Below the pieces are notes generated by a model. It saw only the letters and a program-made list of their open reading frames with translations, was not told the DNA's origin and did no database searches. 64,000 nt of DNA from JAJTFW01 sp964534995 (GTDB lineage: Bacteria; Bacteroidota; Bacteroidia; AKYH767-A; OLB10), in NCBI GenBank assembly GCA_964534995.1, contig CAZHSC010000004.1, positions 1-64,000 of the forward strand, given 5' to 3'. Shown piece by piece: positions 18,001-28,094 of the stretch (its first letter is position 1; each line of letters starts with the position of its first letter). A program made the translations under genes and the position numbers.

Positions 18001-18150
18001 ATGGCCCACCTGCAATTTGAATGAGGAAGCGATAAACTCGCCACAATCCCAGAAGCTTCCTGTCGGCTCGATGGTAGAGATGTATACGAAGGCCGAAATG
18101 GCGAAAACAAGCCAGCCACATAAATTATTGATAAACCTGTAGTTCTGCAT
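15049..18150 (-). CDS. DUF2723 (TMEM260-like, GT117) multi-pass membrane protein
   Basis: The ~1033-residue product has about a dozen membrane segments in its first 650 residues and a soluble C-terminal part. The N-terminus holds the DUF2723 hallmark ISTIEPTGSFWDCGEFI followed by LQVGHPPGAPLFMM, the acidic-loop region resembling GT-C O-mannosyltransferases. In Bacteroidota this family is annotated as glycosyltransferase family 117 and is thought to glycosylate exported proteins; the reaction is family-level knowledge. ATG 18150 (MQNYRF) is chosen over an upstream TTG at 18165; a TAACTTCG sequence upstream may be the -7 box. The gene is monocistronic and convergent with the protease gene. Confidence 0.88.
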   Translation of the reverse strand: MQNYRFINNLCGWLVFAISAFVYISTIEPTGSFWDCGEFIASSFKLQVGHPPGAPLFMMMGRIMSLFAGSDVTKVSVMINILSALMSAGTILFLFWTITILAKKIIAPSAVADGASIIAIMGAGFVGALAYTFSDSFWFSAVEGEVYATSSFFTAIVFWAMFKWEAVADEKHANRWIILIAYLMGLSIGIHLLNLLTIPALAFIYYFRKNKPSTMGVIKTAIAGVAILGIVQYGIISGLVKLASKFELMFVNGIGLPFWSGFIFFFLLVIGAVVYGLKYTHSRNMPLWNLSLLCLVFILLGYSSYAMIVIRSNANPPMDENDPEHAFNLLGYINREQYGDRPLFYGQYYNARQVDLEEGAMQYTKGEDKYIETTRKVTPVYDPAASTIFPRMYSSQESHIGAYKEWAGIKGDQTPTFSQNLKFFWNYQVVHMYGRYFMWNFVGRQNDIQGHGGILKGNWISGIKGIDEMRLGPQGSLAQGMKENKGRNTFYFLPLILGIIGMIWHYRRDNHDAWTVMLLFFFTGLAIVLYLNQYPYQPRERDYAYAASFYTFAIWIGLGVTALSEKLKQKKVPMALAGALTSVICLVAVPGLMAKEGWDDHDRSHRMTSRDIAWNYLQSTAPNAIIFTNGDNDTFPLWYAQDVEGVRTDTRVVNLSLLNTDWYIDQMKRKAYQSDAVPFSMTHDKYVQGTRDYVPFYDRQVPGYTNIKDVMNFITSEAPEAKVRTQGGTELNYFPTKKFFIKVDKAAVLKNGVVRPEDADKIVDTIFWDLDRSYLMKADLMILDLIANNDWTRPIYFAVTVGSDSYLNLEPYFQLEGLAYRFVPIRTSPDASGQTGRVGVKQMYDNMMNKFLWGNMNREDVYLDQNNMNMTMNFRNNFSRLAEGLYNEGKLDSVVTVLDKMNQEIPDKTVPYNVMMLRPVELYFNAAKGISTPSIDPSGVMTSNTVELPEARKKHAMDMARAITLRMADIYEDELNYYFSLKGTEYLKFVDREMNQAMAIFGELIRIAKVNGQDDIVKQLEPRFKKLEDRYGK

Positions 18151-18373
18151 ATAATCAATTGACAATCCGGCGAAGTTAGAAAATTAACCTATTGCACAGA
18201 CAGGCTGCCGTGTTTTCCAAGGTATTATTAAAAGTCCGGGTGCATATACCCCTCCCCGGTTTACCCGGATTTCGGTTGTAAAACCCAATACAGGGTAAAG
18301 ATTTGTCAATTTAACAATTGCTTGATCATAAAATAATAGTTTTTCATATACTTTAGTAATATCTTTGTGCCTA

Positions 18374-21300
18374 ATGTTAAAATGCGCTAGATATGCCCTT
18401 TTCGTGGCCCTTTTTCTAACAGGGGTAAAAGCAATTTGCCAGACAAATCCGGTGCCTCATAACCTGAGTCTGGGTCCCTATTTTTTAACTAATTGGCCAT
18501 CATTAAGTCCGGCAGGTACATACCCTCCCAACATGTATTTTCATACCTGCAGCCAGGATTCAAACCCTTCCCTCGGTGACCCGACTACCGGAAATTATAC
18601 CGGAGCTTATAACGTTGGAACCGGTAACCGTTTTGCCGGACTGGATCCTTCAGGGATTGTGATGTGGAACAAATCAAAAACACCTGCCACCGTAGGCGCT
18701 ATTGTTCTGGGCCTGAATTCCACCGGAAGGACAAATCTGGTGGTTACCTTCGTTGCACAGGCCATGGCTGCCGGTAATGCATATAACCTGCGACTTCAAT
18801 ACCGGGTTAGCTCTGCCTCCGCATGGATTGATGTTCCGGGTCCCGTTGAATTTGTTTATGTGTCGGCACCATCGGCACAACAGAATTTTTCGGTTAATCT
18901 CAGCCTGGCGACAGCTAACGCGGTGGATAACCGTCCGGATTTACAGATCCGCTGGAAATATTATTATGTAAGCGGCTTCAGCAGCAGCAGCAATACCCTC
19001 CGTATTGATGAAATCGGCGTTGTCAGTACGGCCAGTTCCGGCAACAACATCGCCACCAACGGCATTGCAGGAAGCCCATTTTGCGTTTCCCCTTCAGCGG
19101 GAAGTAATGTTAACATTCCTTTTACTTATGCCCCGGCAGCTAATTTTACCGCAGGCACCTGCACGTTCAGCGCCGAACTGAGTAATTCTTCCGGACAATT
19201 TACTACGCCCACCCTCATTGGAACCATCATTTCTAACGGCAGTGGCTCACAGGTAATTGCGGGTACGCTTCCTCCCGGCCTGGGCACCGGCAATGCCTAC
19301 CGGATACGCGTAGTCAGCGATGTACCCGCCGTTGCCGGCAATGACAATGGCAGCGACCTCACCATTTATTTATCGCCCTTTGATGTAAGTATTCCTTCTG
19401 CCAATTGCCAAAACGGCTCCTCTATCATTTCATGGGCCCTTCCCTCCGGATGCTACAATGAAGTGATGGTGGTTGCGCAGGCCCTTGTGCCGGTAGCCGG
19501 TACTCCCACCGGTAACGGAAGCGCCTATACGTCAAATTCTGTATTCGGAGCAGGTACCGCATTCGGCGCCGGTTTTGTAGTTTACAAAGGAGGGGGCAGT
19601 AATGTGACCGTAACGGGGCTTACCAACAATACACTGTATTACTTTAAAATATGGGTACGCTACGGAAATGAGTGGAGCAGCGGCGAAGAGGTGTTTTGTA
19701 CACCCGGTGGAGGCACCCTGCTGAAGCGCGGCGATTTTATGGTACTTGCCGTAAACGCAAATAACCAGGCCTGCCTGGGTGGTATCGGTCCCGATGAAAT
19801 CAGTTTTGTATGTTTCCGCGATATTTCTACCGGTACTACGCTGGATATTACCGATAATGGCTGGCAGCGCGCAGTGGCCAACCGGTGGGGAAATACCGAA
19901 GGTACTGTTCGCATGACCAGGACCGGTGGAAATATCATCGCCGGAACTGTGATCACCATCCGTTTTGACGGATCCGGCAACGGAAGCGCTATCACACCCG
20001 ATGCAGGATGGTCCTTCACGAACCTGAATGGCGCCAATCAGTTTAACCTGAACAACGGGGGCGATCAGTTCTTTTTCATGCAGGGAGGAAACTGGATTCC
20101 AGGCACAGCAGGCGCGCATGATGCCCAATATACCGGTACTATACTGTTCGGCTTTAATACCAACACTACGTGGGTAAATTTCGGACTGTCCACACAACAA
20201 AGTGGCCCATATCCTTCGCTGGAATGTTATACCATTACTCCAGTTGCCGGCTCTGACTGGATTAAATTCACCGGTACATATCCCGCATCCCTGAATCCAA
20301 AGACTCAGCGCAACTGGGTGGACAGCATCAACGACGCCACCAAATGGGTCCGACATACAAGTTGTGCATTGTATAATGCCGCCAACCCAAAATACCTCAG
20401 CCCTGACGATACCCTTGTGGTCATTGCCGGAGGTTATATGAGAGGAAAATGGATCGGTGCTAAAAGTACCGACTGGTTCACCTGCGACAACTGGGAGGAT
20501 TTTGTGATCCCTGACAGTACTACTAACGTATGGGTACCTCCTGCCGGCGTAACATTCAACTGCCGCCTTAAACTGGATTCCGTGCATTACTGCCGGGACC
20601 TGACCATTGACGGCTATGAAGTGAATGGCGCCGATACCAATACACGGGTACTCAGGATTCACGGTAACCTTAGCATCAACGGTGGTGAACTGGACTTCAG
20701 TGATAATAATCCGAATACCAAAGACGGTGTAATTTATCTGAAAGGAAACTGGAACAATTACAATGAAACCGCCTTCCGCGAAGGCAACAGCCGCGTCATC
20801 CTGGAAGGAACGGCCCTTCAGCCGGTAAACACCCCTGTCAGGGAACTCTTCTGGCAACTGGATGTAAATAATCCGGCAGGGATCAATGCCGGCACTACCC
20901 TCCAGGTGCAAAACCAGTTAAACTTACTGAACGGACTCGTGAACACGGGATCCAATGAAGTATATATAAGCAATCCGAACGCCATCACCTCAATAACTGG
21001 GTATAACCTTAACCGTTATATATCCGGTAACCTCAGAAGACAGGTCGCTTTAAGTGGAAATTATGATTTTCCGGTGGGTTATTCCGGCGGCTACGAACTG
21101 GCCAATCTGAATATTGCCAGCCAGGTGGGCATATCGAATATTATCAGCAGTTTTAAAGCTCCCTCACCCGGCGCCCTGCCTAATCCGGGTCTGTGTTTTA
21201 TCAACGGAAGCCCCATAACGGGTATGCTGGATGCGGGGAACTGGACAATTACGCCTAACGCGGTACCCACTTCCGTTAACATGAGCCTTACGCTCAAAGA

Positions 21301-22045
21301 ACGCGGCCATACCAATTCGGTGGCTCCCGCCTCGCGCTACGGTATCATCAGGCGTGACGATGAATTAAACGACTGGCTGGGCGCACCGCTGGGTGTACAC
21401 AGCAACGCCACACAGTCAGAAGCTGGAGGCACAGCCACAGCAGTGAGGACAGGTATTACGACTACTGGTTTCTGGGGTGATTTTGCAATCGGTTTCGGCA
21501 ATGCTCCGCTGCCGGTGAATTGGTTGACCTTTACGGCAAGGCCGCAGGATTCAAATGTGATCCTCCACTGGGCAACCGCCAGCGAAACCAACAATGACTT
21601 CTTCTATGTGGAAAGGAGCCATAACGGCAACCAATTTGAAAGCATAGGACAGGTACAGGGTAGCGGAACCACCAGCCAGGTAAGCTCTTATCAGTTTACA
21701 GATTACAGTCCTTATAAAGGCACCAGTTATTACAGGCTCCGCCAGGTAGACTATAACGGAATGTACGATTTCAGTCCTGTGGTATCGGTTCGTATTAGCG
21801 ACGAGGTTAGTGCTGTTCAGGTGTACCCGAATCCTGTAACGGACCAGGCCTGGTTACTGATTAAGACATCTGAAGAAACAGACGGCGTATTAACCCTGGT
21901 GGATGCTGCCGGAAAGCTGGTTGAAACCCTCCGCATTCCACTGCAAAAAGGAAGCAACGGGCTGAGCCTTTCCACAAGCCACCTGTCCCCCGGTGTTTAC
22001 TTTTTAAAATATCAGAGTGAAGTGATTCGCTTCATGAAATATTAA
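18374..22045 (+). CDS. Large T9SS-secreted protein with lamin-tail-like region
   Basis: The product of about 1223 residues has a signal peptide ending KAICQ. An N-terminal region follows (IGVV.. FCVSP) with an embedded segment of the SxExSN..G.F / PPGLGTGNAYRIRV type also seen in the kelch protein at 22450. Around residues 450-600 is a lamin-tail-like region (GPDEISFVCFRDIS .. LDITDNGW). Near the end is the familiar LPVNWLTFTARPQDSNVILHW .. YRLRQVDYNG module, then a type A sorting domain (VQVYPNPVTDQ .. LSPGVYFLKY). ATG 18374 is chosen; the TTG at 18365 falls inside TATCTTTG, a -7-like box (18360-18367), so the mRNA may have almost no leader. Specific role unknown. Confidence 0.88.
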   Translation: MLKCARYALFVALFLTGVKAICQTNPVPHNLSLGPYFLTNWPSLSPAGTYPPNMYFHTCSQDSNPSLGDPTTGNYTGAYNVGTGNRFAGLDPSGIVMWNKSKTPATVGAIVLGLNSTGRTNLVVTFVAQAMAAGNAYNLRLQYRVSSASAWIDVPGPVEFVYVSAPSAQQNFSVNLSLATANAVDNRPDLQIRWKYYYVSGFSSSSNTLRIDEIGVVSTASSGNNIATNGIAGSPFCVSPSAGSNVNIPFTYAPAANFTAGTCTFSAELSNSSGQFTTPTLIGTIISNGSGSQVIAGTLPPGLGTGNAYRIRVVSDVPAVAGNDNGSDLTIYLSPFDVSIPSANCQNGSSIISWALPSGCYNEVMVVAQALVPVAGTPTGNGSAYTSNSVFGAGTAFGAGFVVYKGGGSNVTVTGLTNNTLYYFKIWVRYGNEWSSGEEVFCTPGGGTLLKRGDFMVLAVNANNQACLGGIGPDEISFVCFRDISTGTTLDITDNGWQRAVANRWGNTEGTVRMTRTGGNIIAGTVITIRFDGSGNGSAITPDAGWSFTNLNGANQFNLNNGGDQFFFMQGGNWIPGTAGAHDAQYTGTILFGFNTNTTWVNFGLSTQQSGPYPSLECYTITPVAGSDWIKFTGTYPASLNPKTQRNWVDSINDATKWVRHTSCALYNAANPKYLSPDDTLVVIAGGYMRGKWIGAKSTDWFTCDNWEDFVIPDSTTNVWVPPAGVTFNCRLKLDSVHYCRDLTIDGYEVNGADTNTRVLRIHGNLSINGGELDFSDNNPNTKDGVIYLKGNWNNYNETAFREGNSRVILEGTALQPVNTPVRELFWQLDVNNPAGINAGTTLQVQNQLNLLNGLVNTGSNEVYISNPNAITSITGYNLNRYISGNLRRQVALSGNYDFPVGYSGGYELANLNIASQVGISNIISSFKAPSPGALPNPGLCFINGSPITGMLDAGNWTITPNAVPTSVNMSLTLKERGHTNSVAPASRYGIIRRDDELNDWLGAPLGVHSNATQSEAGGTATAVRTGITTTGFWGDFAIGFGNAPLPVNWLTFTARPQDSNVILHWATASETNNDFFYVERSHNGNQFESIGQVQGSGTTSQVSSYQFTDYSPYKGTSYYRLRQVDYNGMYDFSPVVSVRISDEVSAVQVYPNPVTDQAWLLIKTSEETDGVLTLVDAAGKLVETLRIPLQKGSNGLSLSTSHLSPGVYFLKYQSEVIRFMKY

Positions 22046-22449
22046 GTCAGTTAAACCGGAGCATTGCTTAAGATTTTTTTTCGCTGACTCATCCCCGTCC
22101 AATTACTACTTTTAATATTACCATGTCATCAGTACAATGCACCATGCATACATGCATGTAATGACGGTGAACCGGCACATCTTACTTCCTCATTTTATTG
22201 CAGTAATGGTCCGGCTGCCGGTTTGAATCCGGGTCATTGCAGCACCGCTGCAAAAGCGGAAAATACAATTGTAGTTTTTGAAAGTGGGGACGGAATGAAA
22301 TAATCATTTGAAGGATTATCATACTTATGACAGCCTGCCCGAAATAATGATAACCGTCGTTATACCGGAAGCACTAACATGAAAACACCAACGGTTGATA
22401 TATTACGACAAAATAATGAATTACATTTTTTCCGACACCTGAAGCAAAT
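22046..22449. other. Intergenic region between convergent secreted-protein genes
   Basis: About 400 bp lies between the T9SS gene and the kelch gene. There is a short palindrome-rich stretch (CATGCATACATGCATG, about 22142-22160), but no RNA gene and no ORF I can support. No strong intrinsic terminator was found. Confidence 0.4.
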
Positions 22450-25272
22450 TTACTGGCTAAAGTCAAACACCTGAAGGTTATTCAGCGTTATTGGAATTTT
22501 ACTCCAGGTTTCCAGTGAATTTCTTGTTCTTACTTCCAGGAAATAAATGCCGTTAAAAAATCCTCCGGGTACCGCCAGACTGCAATCGCCATTTTTCCTG
22601 AGTATGGCACTACCGGTATGAAGTGTGCTAAAGGGACTTAAAGGAAGGTGCAGCCGGTATCGAAGTGTATCGGTGGCGGAAGTATCACTGCTGATACCTG
22701 CCTGATATAAAGCAGGATTCATAAGGCCGTTGCCGTTAAAGAAACCTTCCACATATAAACGGATGTTCATTGTAAAATCAGGTACAGTAAAATTGGCCGC
22801 AGAAAGAACACTGGCACAGGGTGTGGTAATGCTTATTTTACCGGTGCTGGTAAGCGGGGGTACTTTAGCACGTATCTGGGTTGCACTTATTACCCTGAAA
22901 CCGGATGTAACTCCATTAAACAGGACTGTGGTGGCGCCGATGAAGTTGTTACCGTTGATGGTAATGCTGTCACCGGGCAAGCCGCTGCCTGGCGTAAATG
23001 AACCCAGGCTGAGGGTATTACTGGAAATGCTGATGTTGTAACCATTATCATCGCCGATATCTGCAAAATTTGAACTCACGATGCGGATACGGTAAGCGGT
23101 ACCTGCAGCTTGTGACGATGGGATTGTACCGGTAATCGTTCCGCTTGTAGAGGTACTGGCAAGTGTTCCGATGGTTATGGGGCTGCTAAAAGAACCACTG
23201 GCATTGCTGAGTTGAAGAGAGAATATATTTCCGCTGTTCAGAGCCAGGGCCACGGTGCGGAAATTCACGGTAATGGCAGATCCTGCACAAAAGCCACTGT
23301 TACCCCCGGCAATCACGGAAACGATGCTGTCCGGTGTATATTGCCAGAGATCCGATTTATACGTAAATATTTCATCTGTAAGATTGGGAGCCTTCGAAAC
23401 TTCCATCCCCCCGCACACATAGCCGTAACCGTTAATACCCGCTCCCACGCAGCCTTCCCTTCCCGCGGCAAGCGGCATATTTGCTTTCTGAATCCAGGTA
23501 TTGGCTACCGGATCAAATTCATAAAAGTCCTTCTTAAAAGAGGAGGTATCCAAATAACCATTCTGATTATACCCACATGCATAATATCCCTTGTTCCCGA
23601 TGGCAAATGCGGCCCCCGCGCTTCGCGTGCCGGCATTCAGGTCCGCTTTAATCGTCCAACTGTCGGTGGTTGGATTATATTCATAACAGCGGGCAGGTTC
23701 TGAACCCTGGGGGATCCCACCTACCACATACCCTTTGTTATTAATTGAAAAAGAACCTAACTGGAATCTTCCCTGCAGGGCCACCGGCGTAGCCCGTGCA
23801 ATCCAGGTATTGGATGCAGCCAGGTACTCATACCAGTCATTGTAAAAAACAGTACTTGCTGACACACCGAAACCGAAAAATCCCCGGTTGCCGATAGTGA
23901 GCCCGGTTCCCGCCATCCGCGCCGGTCCCGTAAACGCAGCCTTTTGTGTCCAGGAACCATTAAGGGGATTAAATGCCCACACATCCGTTTGCGACAAATA
24001 GGAATTATTTACACCTCCCACAACATATACATTGCTGTCAATGGTAAAACAGCTGGCATTGGCCTTAAATACCGGTAATGAATCTTCCTGACTCCAGGTG
24101 TCCCCGGCAGGGTCATAAAGCCAGGTATCCCTGCGCATTACTGCAGGTACGGTGATGATATTATAAAAATTTTGGTCACCGTATATACCGGGGCCGATGA
24201 ACATTTTACCGTTTATAACGCTTGCGCACATACGTGAGCGTGCCGTAGCGAGCGGTGCCGCCAATGGGGTCCAGGCATTTGTCAGTGGGTCGTATTTAAT
24301 AAAAGGATTTTCATTAAGTCCTCCGTTGACATATCCGCCGGTAAGGTAAGCCACGTTATTAATGACGAAAGATGCGCTTTGCGACAAGTTGTAAGGCATG
24401 CTTGCTTTCTGAGTCCAGCTGTTGCTGGCGGTATCATACTCAAAGCAATTGTTGTAATGAACGCTGGGCCCTCCGTCCACACCCCCGGCAATATACCCCT
24501 TCCCGTTCAGTGCAAAGCCGCTGGCAAAGCCGCGTGCTTGTGCTGCTGCGGGCAACGCCGCTTTGGCCGTCCACTGATTGGTAAGTGTATCGTATTGCCA
24601 GAGATCCTTTTGCTGGGATGGATTGGCACTTTTATATCCACAGGCAACAAATCCTTTTGATCCGATACTGAAGGAAGAAGCCCCGTAACGGCCTTCGGTA
24701 CCCGGCAGGCTTGCTACCTGGACCCAAGTATTGGTGGACACATTATATCGCCAGCAGTCGTAGCGGTACAGCGGTGAATTACTGGCATAGCCTCCGCCTG
24801 CATAGGCTACATTACCGATTACAAAACAAAAGGCCCCATAACGACCGGATACCCCCATGTCCGCTTTTTGTGTCCATGCGTTGGTGACAGGATTATACTC
24901 CCAGGTATCTTTCAGATAGGTGACATTGGAACTGTTGAAACTTGCATAGCCCTGGCCAACATAACCCTTTCCATTGATTGAAAAAGCGATGGCCGCGATG
25001 CGACCGGTGTTCCCACAATCCGCAATCCGGGACCAGTCACCACTGGAAGGGTTATATGAATACACATCACGGGCAGGCATCCGGTAATTTTGACGGCCTG
25101 CAATCTGCCCGCCGCCAACATAACCAATTCCATTGATTTGAAAAGCAGTAGCCAATACCCGTTCTGTCCAGTCGGAATTACCGATGGATGATTTCTGTGT
25201 CCATATTCCCTGCGCCGAAATAAAAACAGGGAAAAAGAACAACAGAAACAGGAAGTATATTCCTCTCATCAT
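22450..25272 (-). CDS. Secreted kelch-repeat protein with IPT/TIG domain and ETWSK terminal module
   Basis: The 940-residue protein begins with a signal peptide (ending FISAQ). Residues 25-640 carry around a dozen kelch repeats with the pattern GYVxGG ... YNPxxxxWxxxA, forming beta-propellers. Next comes an Ig-like segment (AGGNSGFCAGSAITV ... GTAYRIRIVSS) and an IPT/TIG domain (SGLPGDSITINGNNF ... TQIRAKVP). The last ~95 residues (VEGFFNGNGLM ... FLEVRTRNSLETWSK .. FDFSQ) match the end of the protein at 52157-54205. No classical T9SS type A tail follows, so this shared module is the final element of the protein. It probably works at or beyond the cell surface; the ligand is unknown. Confidence 0.85.
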   Translation of the reverse strand: MMRGIYFLFLLFFFPVFISAQGIWTQKSSIGNSDWTERVLATAFQINGIGYVGGGQIAGRQNYRMPARDVYSYNPSSGDWSRIADCGNTGRIAAIAFSINGKGYVGQGYASFNSSNVTYLKDTWEYNPVTNAWTQKADMGVSGRYGAFCFVIGNVAYAGGGYASNSPLYRYDCWRYNVSTNTWVQVASLPGTEGRYGASSFSIGSKGFVACGYKSANPSQQKDLWQYDTLTNQWTAKAALPAAAQARGFASGFALNGKGYIAGGVDGGPSVHYNNCFEYDTASNSWTQKASMPYNLSQSASFVINNVAYLTGGYVNGGLNENPFIKYDPLTNAWTPLAAPLATARSRMCASVINGKMFIGPGIYGDQNFYNIITVPAVMRRDTWLYDPAGDTWSQEDSLPVFKANASCFTIDSNVYVVGGVNNSYLSQTDVWAFNPLNGSWTQKAAFTGPARMAGTGLTIGNRGFFGFGVSASTVFYNDWYEYLAASNTWIARATPVALQGRFQLGSFSINNKGYVVGGIPQGSEPARCYEYNPTTDSWTIKADLNAGTRSAGAAFAIGNKGYYACGYNQNGYLDTSSFKKDFYEFDPVANTWIQKANMPLAAGREGCVGAGINGYGYVCGGMEVSKAPNLTDEIFTYKSDLWQYTPDSIVSVIAGGNSGFCAGSAITVNFRTVALALNSGNIFSLQLSNASGSFSSPITIGTLASTSTSGTITGTIPSSQAAGTAYRIRIVSSNFADIGDDNGYNISISSNTLSLGSFTPGSGLPGDSITINGNNFIGATTVLFNGVTSGFRVISATQIRAKVPPLTSTGKISITTPCASVLSAANFTVPDFTMNIRLYVEGFFNGNGLMNPALYQAGISSDTSATDTLRYRLHLPLSPFSTLHTGSAILRKNGDCSLAVPGGFFNGIYFLEVRTRNSLETWSKIPITLNNLQVFDFSQ

Positions 25273-25387
25273 ATCGCGAAAGCTATATGCAAGATAATAA
25301 AATAATTAAACATAACAATACCCTGGTCAGCAAAACCATGGGCGCAACCCGGTATAGACTTTCGCTTACCCTGATAATTTATGATAA

Positions 25388-25421
25388 ATAAAGAAGCCCG
25401 GCAGAAAATACCGGGCTTCAA
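25388..25421 (-). terminator. Terminator of the atp operon
   Basis: GAAGCCCGG (25393-25401) pairs with CCGGGCTTC (25411-25419) and is followed on the minus strand by TTTATTTATC. It lies about 20 bp beyond the atpG stop codon. Confidence 0.8.
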
Positions 25422-25439
25422 TAATAATTCAGGGGTATA

Positions 25440-26318
25440 TTAGCCGTTCAATGCCTCGGCACCTGCAACAATCTCAAGGATTTCATTGGTAATGGCGGCC
25501 TGGCGGGCTTTGTTATACGTTAAACGAAGGTCCTTCAGTAATTCTCCCGCATTATCAGTAGCCTTATTCATGGCGGTCATACGGGCTCCGTGTTCCGAAG
25601 CGTGCGAATCAAGGATGGCCTTGTACAATTGGGTTTTAATAGACTTCGGAATCAGTTCGAGTACAATTTCGGCTTTTGACGGCTCAAAGATATAATCGTT
25701 GACTTTGCCCTTATCCGACTTGGCCGGAGGCTGAATGGGCATGAGTTGTTCATTGATCACATACTGGACTGCGGCGTTTTTAAACTGATTGTACACCACG
25801 ATTACCTTATCATACTTTGCATCTGAAAAATCTTTCATAAATGTCTCCGCTACCGTGGCTACATTGGCAAAGGTCAGGTCGGTAAATATCTCGTTATGAT
25901 GTCCCAGGTAAACATTTTTGTTTTTGGAGTAGTAGTCGGAGCATTTCTTGCCGATACAAAAGACTTTCACTCCCCCGGCCTTTACCAGATCCCTGTATTC
26001 ATCGGCCAGCAGGCGGTTCACGGTACGTATTATATTGGAGTTAAACGCCCCGGCAAGTCCCCTGTTGGAGCTGACAGCAACAATCAGGACATGCTGCACC
26101 GGGCGTACTTTCGCAAAAGCACCGGCATCGCTGTCCTCAAGCGAAGAGGAGAGGTTTTCCAGCATATCACGCAGCTTATTGGCGTAGGGGCGCAACTGAG
26201 TGATGGCATTCTGGGCCCTGCGCAGTTTCGCCGCGCTTACCATCTTCATCGCTTTGGTAATCTGCTGGGTGCTGTTAACGGAGGCAATCCGGATACGGAC
26301 TTCTTTGAGATTTGCCAT
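25440..26318 (-). CDS. atpG: F1Fo ATP synthase gamma subunit
   Basis: This 292-residue protein is the central rotor shaft of F1, coupling proton flow through Fo to ATP synthesis. The N-terminal helix (LKEVRIRIASVNSTQQITKAMKMVSAAK) and the C-terminal helix (ARMTAMNKATDNAGELL .. TNEILEIVAGAEAL) are the diagnostic gamma motifs forming the coiled coil inside the alpha3beta3 ring. It is the last gene of the atpBEFHAG operon and is followed by a strong terminator. Start codon is ATG at 26318. Confidence 0.98.
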   Translation of the reverse strand: MANLKEVRIRIASVNSTQQITKAMKMVSAAKLRRAQNAITQLRPYANKLRDMLENLSSSLEDSDAGAFAKVRPVQHVLIVAVSSNRGLAGAFNSNIIRTVNRLLADEYRDLVKAGGVKVFCIGKKCSDYYSKNKNVYLGHHNEIFTDLTFANVATVAETFMKDFSDAKYDKVIVVYNQFKNAAVQYVINEQLMPIQPPAKSDKGKVNDYIFEPSKAEIVLELIPKSIKTQLYKAILDSHASEHGARMTAMNKATDNAGELLKDLRLTYNKARQAAITNEILEIVAGAEALNG

Positions 26319-26376
26319 TTTACACTAATCTGAATGGAACGGGAAACTGATTATAAAGATTCAAGGGAATAATACC

Positions 26377-27957
26377 TCAGGCCGAATATTTCTTTGTCAG
26401 GTCTTTGGCCACTTTCTCCAGTTCGTTGGTGATCTCATCGTTGATCACGCCTTTGGCGAGTTGATCGAGCACGTTCTTATGCTGGGCGCGTAGTATGTTG
26501 AGGAAGTCTGTTTCAAATTCCTTTACCTTTCTAACAGGTACGGATTGAAGAAGACCTTTGGTACCCAGATAAATAATAGCCACCTGATCTTCCACACGGA
26601 ATGGAGAGTACTGGCCCTGCTTGAGGATTTCCACGTTACGGGAACCCTTATCAAGTACCGCTTTGGTAGCGGCATCCAGATCGGAACCGAACTTGGAGAA
26701 GGCTTCCAGCTCGCGGTACTGCGCCTGGTCGAGTTTCAGGGTACCTGCCACTTTCTTCATGGATTTAATCTGGGCGTTACCACCTACCCTCGAAACGGAA
26801 ATACCTACGTTGATAGCGGGACGAACACCACTGTTAAAGAGGTTTGCTTCGAGGAAAATCTGACCGTCAGTAATTGAAATCACATTGGTTGGGATATATG
26901 CGGATACGTCACCGGCCTGCGTTTCGATAATAGGAAGAGCGGTAAGAGAACCACCGCCTTTCACCTTGCTTTTCAGCGTTTCAGGAAGGTCATTCATTTT
27001 TGCCGCGATGCTGTCGGATTTAATCACCTTGGCGGCACGCTCCAGCAAACGGCTGTGCAGGTAGAATACATCACCGGGGTAAGCTTCACGGCCGGGAGGA
27101 CGGCGAAGCAGGAGCGACACCTCACGGTAAGCCACAGCCTGTTTTGACAAATCATCATATACCACCAATGCAGGGCGGCCTGTATCGCGGAAATACTCGC
27201 CGATAGCGGCACCGGCCATCGGAGCATAGAACTGCATAGGGGCGGAATCGGAAGCCGATGCAGCCACCACTACGGTATAAGGCATGGCGCCACGCTCTTC
27301 GAGTGTTTTAACCACGTTGGCAACGGTTGAACCTTTTTGACCAACGGCCACATAAATACAAAATACAGGTTCTCCTTTATCATAAAATTCACGCTGGTTG
27401 ATAATCGCGTCGAGGGCAACAGCGGTCTTTCCTGTCTGGCGGTCTCCGATAATCAACTCACGCTGGCCGCGGCCTATAGGAATCATGGCGTCGATGGCCT
27501 TGATACCGGTTTGCAGCGGCTCATTTACCGGTTGCCTGAAAATTACCCCGGGTGCCTTACGTTCCAGCGGCATTTCAAACAATTCACCGGTGATGGGACC
27601 TTTTCCATCGATGGGATTTCCCAGAGTATCCACCACACGTCCGAGCATACCTTCGCCCACCCTGATGGAGGCGATCTTACCCGTACGCTTCACGGTATCC
27701 CCTTCCTTAATTTCATTGGAAGAACCCAGTGTTACTGCACCGATGTTGTCTTCTTCAAGGTTCAAAACGATTCCGAGAAGGCCGTTTTCAAACTCAATCA
27801 GCTCTCCTGATTGCACTTTTGTTAAACCATAAATACGGGCAATACCGTCTCCTACCTGGAGTACGGTTCCTACTTCTTCGAGTTCGGAGGCTGACTTAAA
27901 GCCGGCCAGTTGCTGGCGGAGTATGGCTGAAACTTCGTCGGGTCTTACATCTACCAT
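26377..27957 (-). CDS. atpA: F1Fo ATP synthase alpha subunit
   Basis: The 526-residue alpha subunit carries non-catalytic nucleotide sites of F1. The Walker A motif GDRQTGKTA and the signature PAINVGISVSRVGG are intact, and the N-terminal MVDVRPDEVSAILRQQL is normal for the family. It lies 137 bp downstream of atpH and about 60 bp upstream of atpG. The beta and epsilon genes (atpD, atpC) are not in this cluster, as usual in Bacteroidota, where they form a separate locus. Confidence 0.98.
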   Translation of the reverse strand: MVDVRPDEVSAILRQQLAGFKSASELEEVGTVLQVGDGIARIYGLTKVQSGELIEFENGLLGIVLNLEEDNIGAVTLGSSNEIKEGDTVKRTGKIASIRVGEGMLGRVVDTLGNPIDGKGPITGELFEMPLERKAPGVIFRQPVNEPLQTGIKAIDAMIPIGRGQRELIIGDRQTGKTAVALDAIINQREFYDKGEPVFCIYVAVGQKGSTVANVVKTLEERGAMPYTVVVAASASDSAPMQFYAPMAGAAIGEYFRDTGRPALVVYDDLSKQAVAYREVSLLLRRPPGREAYPGDVFYLHSRLLERAAKVIKSDSIAAKMNDLPETLKSKVKGGGSLTALPIIETQAGDVSAYIPTNVISITDGQIFLEANLFNSGVRPAINVGISVSRVGGNAQIKSMKKVAGTLKLDQAQYRELEAFSKFGSDLDAATKAVLDKGSRNVEILKQGQYSPFRVEDQVAIIYLGTKGLLQSVPVRKVKEFETDFLNILRAQHKNVLDQLAKGVINDEITNELEKVAKDLTKKYSA

Positions 27958-28094
27958 TGTGATTGTATTATTAATTGTTAGTAATCGTTATTTGTTTTGT
28001 ACTGTTAACCGCGGACCCGAACGCTAACTTCCTCTACTCCCACATTGCACCTGCACGCGTCCTGAACGGGTGAATCCGCAACTTTTATTGCCCA

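Noticed and set aside
19532..20911. 459-codon open frame on the minus strand inside the T9SS gene at 18374
   Set aside because: It overlaps a protein with clear signal peptide and sorting domain; the antisense frame has no domain or signal peptide. A shadow of high-GC codon positions.
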